Source of the DNA: CAJPST01 sp041795785
GTDB lineage: Bacteria; Pseudomonadota; Gammaproteobacteria; Enterobacterales; Pasteurellaceae
Direction of reading: 5' to 3'
DNA length: 6,194 nt
Assembly: GCA_041795785.1 (NCBI GenBank)
Contig: JBHBXR010000084.1
Location: forward strand, 1 to 6,194
Part shown: positions 4,571 through 6,194 of the stretch, one piece after another
Layout of the letters: every line of letters begins with the position of its first letter
Position numbering within the stretch: the first letter of the stretch is position 1
Program-made: the position numbers and the translations under genes
Notes under the pieces: generated by a model
Databases searched by the model: none
Seen by the model: the letters and a program-made list of their open reading frames with translations, nothing else
What the model was told of the DNA's origin: nothing

Positions 4571-5947
4571 TTATTGAATAAGCAAATAAAAATTACTGTT
4601 GCCGCGTAAAATATTTAATGCCACAACTGAAGGTTTGTCATTTAATATTTTGCGTAACTGCGACAGGTTTTCTATCGGTTGGCGGTTGACACCAACCACT
4701 AAATCGCCTTCTTTTAAGCCGTAACGCGCCGCCGGTGAATTTTGCGCTACTTTGCTGACGACAACGGCTTTTCTGCCGTTTTCATCATAATTACTTAATT
4801 CGGCGCCTTCTAAACCCGGAATTAGCGTATTGGCGCTGGTTTTGGTTTGTTCATCGGATTGTAAGGTGACTTTCACGTTTTCCGATTTACCGTCGCGCAA
4901 ATAAGTTAATTCGATTTCTTTACCGGCGCCTGCTGTGGCAATTTTGGCGCGCATTTCGGCAAAACTTGCCACTTTTTGACCGTTCATCGCAACAATCACG
5001 TCACCTGCTTTCAAACCGGCTTTTTCTGCGGCGGAACCCGGAATAACTTCACTGACAAAAGCGCCTTGTTGGGCATCAATATTAAAGGCTTTTGCCAAAT
5101 CCGCATTTAATTCGCCGCCTTTAATACCCAGTAAACCGCGACGAACTTCGCCGTGATCGAGAATTTGTTGTACCAAATTGTTTGCCATATTGCTCGGAAT
5201 GGCGAATGCGATACCTGCATTGCCGCCGCTTGGCGAAATAATCGCCGTATTGATACCGATCAATTCGCCTTGCAAGTTGATCAACGGACCGCCCGAATTA
5301 CCGCGATTGACGGCAGCATCGGTTTGGATAAAGTTTTCATACGAACCGCTGTCGGAACCTGTGGAACGTCCTAATGCCGAGACGATACCGGAAGTGACGG
5401 TTTGTCCTAAGCCGAAAGGATTACCGATGGCAACGGTGAAATCACCGACGCGTAATTTGTCGCTGTCCGCCATTTTGATTGCGGTCAGATTTTTCGGATT
5501 TTCCAATTGGATTAACGCCACATCGGATAATTCGTCTTTGCCGATGACTTTTGCTTTAAATTCTCTGCCGTCTTCCAGTTTGACGGTGATTTTATCCGCA
5601 CTGTCAATAACATGATTATTGGTTAGCGCATAGCCCTTTTCCGCATTAATAATTACACCGGAACCGATCCCTTTAAAATTACGCGGACCGGAACGACCGC
5701 CGAAGAAATCGTCACCGAAGAAATAACGGAATTCCTCCGGAATGCCGGGATCCGGCTGTGTACCTTGTTGAGTGCCTTCCACTGCAATGGAAATTACGGA
5801 GGGCAGGACTTTTTGTAGCATTGGCGCTAGGCTCGGCACGGTTTGACCTTCAACAACATCGGGTAATGCGGCAGAGCTGAAATTAGAGGTGGTTAAAACG
5901 CTTAATCCGAGTGCAATGGCAGTTAAAGCAAAATTTCTTTTTTTCAT
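4571..5947 (-). CDS. degQ: Periplasmic Do-type serine endoprotease DegQ (458 aa)
   Basis: This is an HtrA-family protease and chaperone that degrades misfolded envelope proteins in the periplasm. A Sec signal peptide (MKKRN plus a hydrophobic core) should be cut after Ser-Ser-Ala26. The trypsin-like domain (about 40-265) has the catalytic triad His112 (TNNHVID), Asp142 (LSDVAL) and Ser218 (GNSGG, 216-220). Two PDZ domains follow (about 268-362 and 375-456), with carboxylate-binding loops RRGLLGI and YLLIQ-type ends as in DegQ/DegP. The loop between the first strands (about 58-92) is short, which favours DegQ over DegP with its long LA loop; the total length also fits DegQ. H. influenzae has a homologue annotated htrA/htoA. 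The ATG at 5947 has an excellent Shine-Dalgarno six bases upstream. The gene appears monocistronic with a hairpin downstream. An IS element ends 118 bp upstream of its start codon. All catalytic residues are intact. Confidence 0.96.
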   Translation of the reverse strand: MKKRNFALTAIALGLSVLTTSNFSSAALPDVVEGQTVPSLAPMLQKVLPSVISIAVEGTQQGTQPDPGIPEEFRYFFGDDFFGGRSGPRNFKGIGSGVIINAEKGYALTNNHVIDSADKITVKLEDGREFKAKVIGKDELSDVALIQLENPKNLTAIKMADSDKLRVGDFTVAIGNPFGLGQTVTSGIVSALGRSTGSDSGSYENFIQTDAAVNRGNSGGPLINLQGELIGINTAIISPSGGNAGIAFAIPSNMANNLVQQILDHGEVRRGLLGIKGGELNADLAKAFNIDAQQGAFVSEVIPGSAAEKAGLKAGDVIVAMNGQKVASFAEMRAKIATAGAGKEIELTYLRDGKSENVKVTLQSDEQTKTSANTLIPGLEGAELSNYDENGRKAVVVSKVAQNSPAARYGLKEGDLVVGVNRQPIENLSQLRKILNDKPSVVALNILRGNSNFYLLIQ

Positions 5948-5953
5948 TATGTT

Positions 5954-5961
5954 TCCTTCCT
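5954..5961 (-). promoter_or_regulatory. degQ ribosome binding site
   Basis: AGGAAGGA on the minus strand ends six bases before the degQ ATG, a strong and well-placed Shine-Dalgarno that settles the start. Confidence 0.85.
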
Positions 5962-6005
5962 AAATAAAAGTAAGACGAGTCCGAACGATTAAATTCGGTA
6001 TTCTA

Positions 6006-6033
6006 TATGACAAAGAAAATGGGGGAATGTTCG
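6006..6033 (-). promoter_or_regulatory. Possible sigma-E-like promoter of degQ
   Basis: On the minus strand CGAACAT (6027-6033) and GTCATA (6006-6011) are separated by 15 bp. They keep the AAC and TC cores of RpoE promoters (GGAACTT, about 15 bp, GTCAAA-like) at the right spacing, but each element has one or two mismatches. An overlapping sigma-70 -10 (TAGAAT, 6000-6005) is an alternative without a clear -35. E. coli degQ is not known for sigma-E control, whereas degP is, so this is tentative. Transcription would start near 6000. Confidence 0.3.
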
Positions 6034-6065
6034 TCGGAATTCAACTGATTGCGTAAAAAATAAAA

Positions 6066-6194
6066 GGGGCTGTCCTAGATAACGACTAAAAACTCTATTT
6101 AGGTTAAGATAACCAAATGAGAAAAAGTCGTCTAAGTCAGCATAAACAAAGTAAACTCATTGAGCTGTTTGTAGCAGGTGTCACTGCTCGAACA
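6066..6194 (+). mobile_element. Left end of an IS1016-like insertion sequence (IS1595 family), cut by the window edge
   Basis: The element appears to begin with GGGGCTGTCCTAGATAAC at 6066, a G-rich terminus of the IS1595 type, and its transposase starts 51 bp in. The AT-rich bases just outside (AAATAAAA, 6058-6065) are the candidate 8-bp target duplication; the other copy would be beyond the window. The exact end is inferred from the terminus pattern because the opposite inverted repeat is not visible. The transposase is read away from degQ. Confidence 0.75.
6117..6194 (+). CDS. IS1016-like transposase, IS1595 family (first 26 residues; rest outside window)
   Basis: The frame opens MRKSRLSQHKQSKLIELF and continues VAGVTART to the last base of the window. 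This is the characteristic N-terminus of IS1016 transposases of Haemophilus and Neisseria, which belong to the IS1595 family with an ISXO2-like DDE domain further on. The visible part would begin the N-terminal DNA-binding region (helix-turn-helix-like LIELFVAGVTART). There is no convincing Shine-Dalgarno, and a GGTTA-AGA-TAACC inverted repeat (6102-6114) sits just before the ATG. Whether the full gene is intact cannot be told from here. The match is from memory of the family over 26 residues, with no disruption seen. Confidence 0.85.
   Translation, partial: MRKSRLSQHKQSKLIELFVAGVTART

Noticed and set aside
5178..5615. Open frame of 145 codons on the plus strand inside degQ
   Set aside because: It is antisense to the conserved protease domain and its composition only mirrors degQ codons; no promoter or known domain is seen.
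5981..5998. CCGAA/TTCGG inverted repeat in the degQ leader as a riboswitch or thermosensor
   Set aside because: The stem is only 5 bp with an 8-base loop and does not involve the ribosome binding site; support is insufficient.

Overview
The window reads as chromosomal DNA of a bacterium of the family Pasteurellaceae. The 9-bp DNA uptake signal AAGTGCGGT (the Haemophilus influenzae type, not the Actinobacillus pleuropneumoniae type) occurs five times exactly, every time between genes and mostly as inverted pairs. The proteins are close to enterobacterial homologues, as expected for a gammaproteobacterium. The species cannot be fixed from the sequence; the gene order differs from what I recall of H. 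influenzae Rd, and a Pasteurella/Mannheimia/Actinobacillus succinogenes/Aggregatibacter-type genome is the natural guess.

All five resident genes lie on the minus strand, so transcription runs from right to left. From upstream to downstream they are: degQ (periplasmic Do-type serine protease, 4571-5947); an unrecognised secreted protein with a K/Q/N-rich linker (3915-4454); a YcbX-like MOSC-domain protein without the usual C-terminal ferredoxin domain (3055-3858); nrdA (class Ia ribonucleotide reductase large subunit, 490-2760); and the first 140 codons of nrdB (radical-bearing small subunit, 1-422, running off the left edge). At the far right, on the plus strand, lies the left end of an IS1016-like element of the IS1595 family: the terminus at 6066 and the first 26 codons of its transposase.

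The transcription units look mostly separate. A hairpin built from uptake signals follows degQ, a good intrinsic terminator follows the secreted-protein gene, and a widely spaced inverted uptake-signal pair follows the MOSC gene. nrdA and nrdB form the ribonucleotide reductase operon, with a 67-bp gap that holds another inverted uptake-signal pair. The nrdA upstream region has two 16-bp NrdR-box-like palindromes whose centres are 31 bp apart. The upstream one overlaps the -10 of a plausible sigma-70 promoter, the known architecture for NrdR repression when (d)ATP is ample. degQ and the secreted protein both act in the envelope; degQ has a possible, weak sigma-E-like promoter.

I see no RNA genes, CRISPR array, prophage or unknown multi-gene system. 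The most interesting points are the NrdR operator pair, the dual use of uptake signals as 3'-end hairpins, the uncharacterised secreted protein, the terminator pressed against the MOSC gene's ribosome binding site, and the IS insertion just upstream of degQ.
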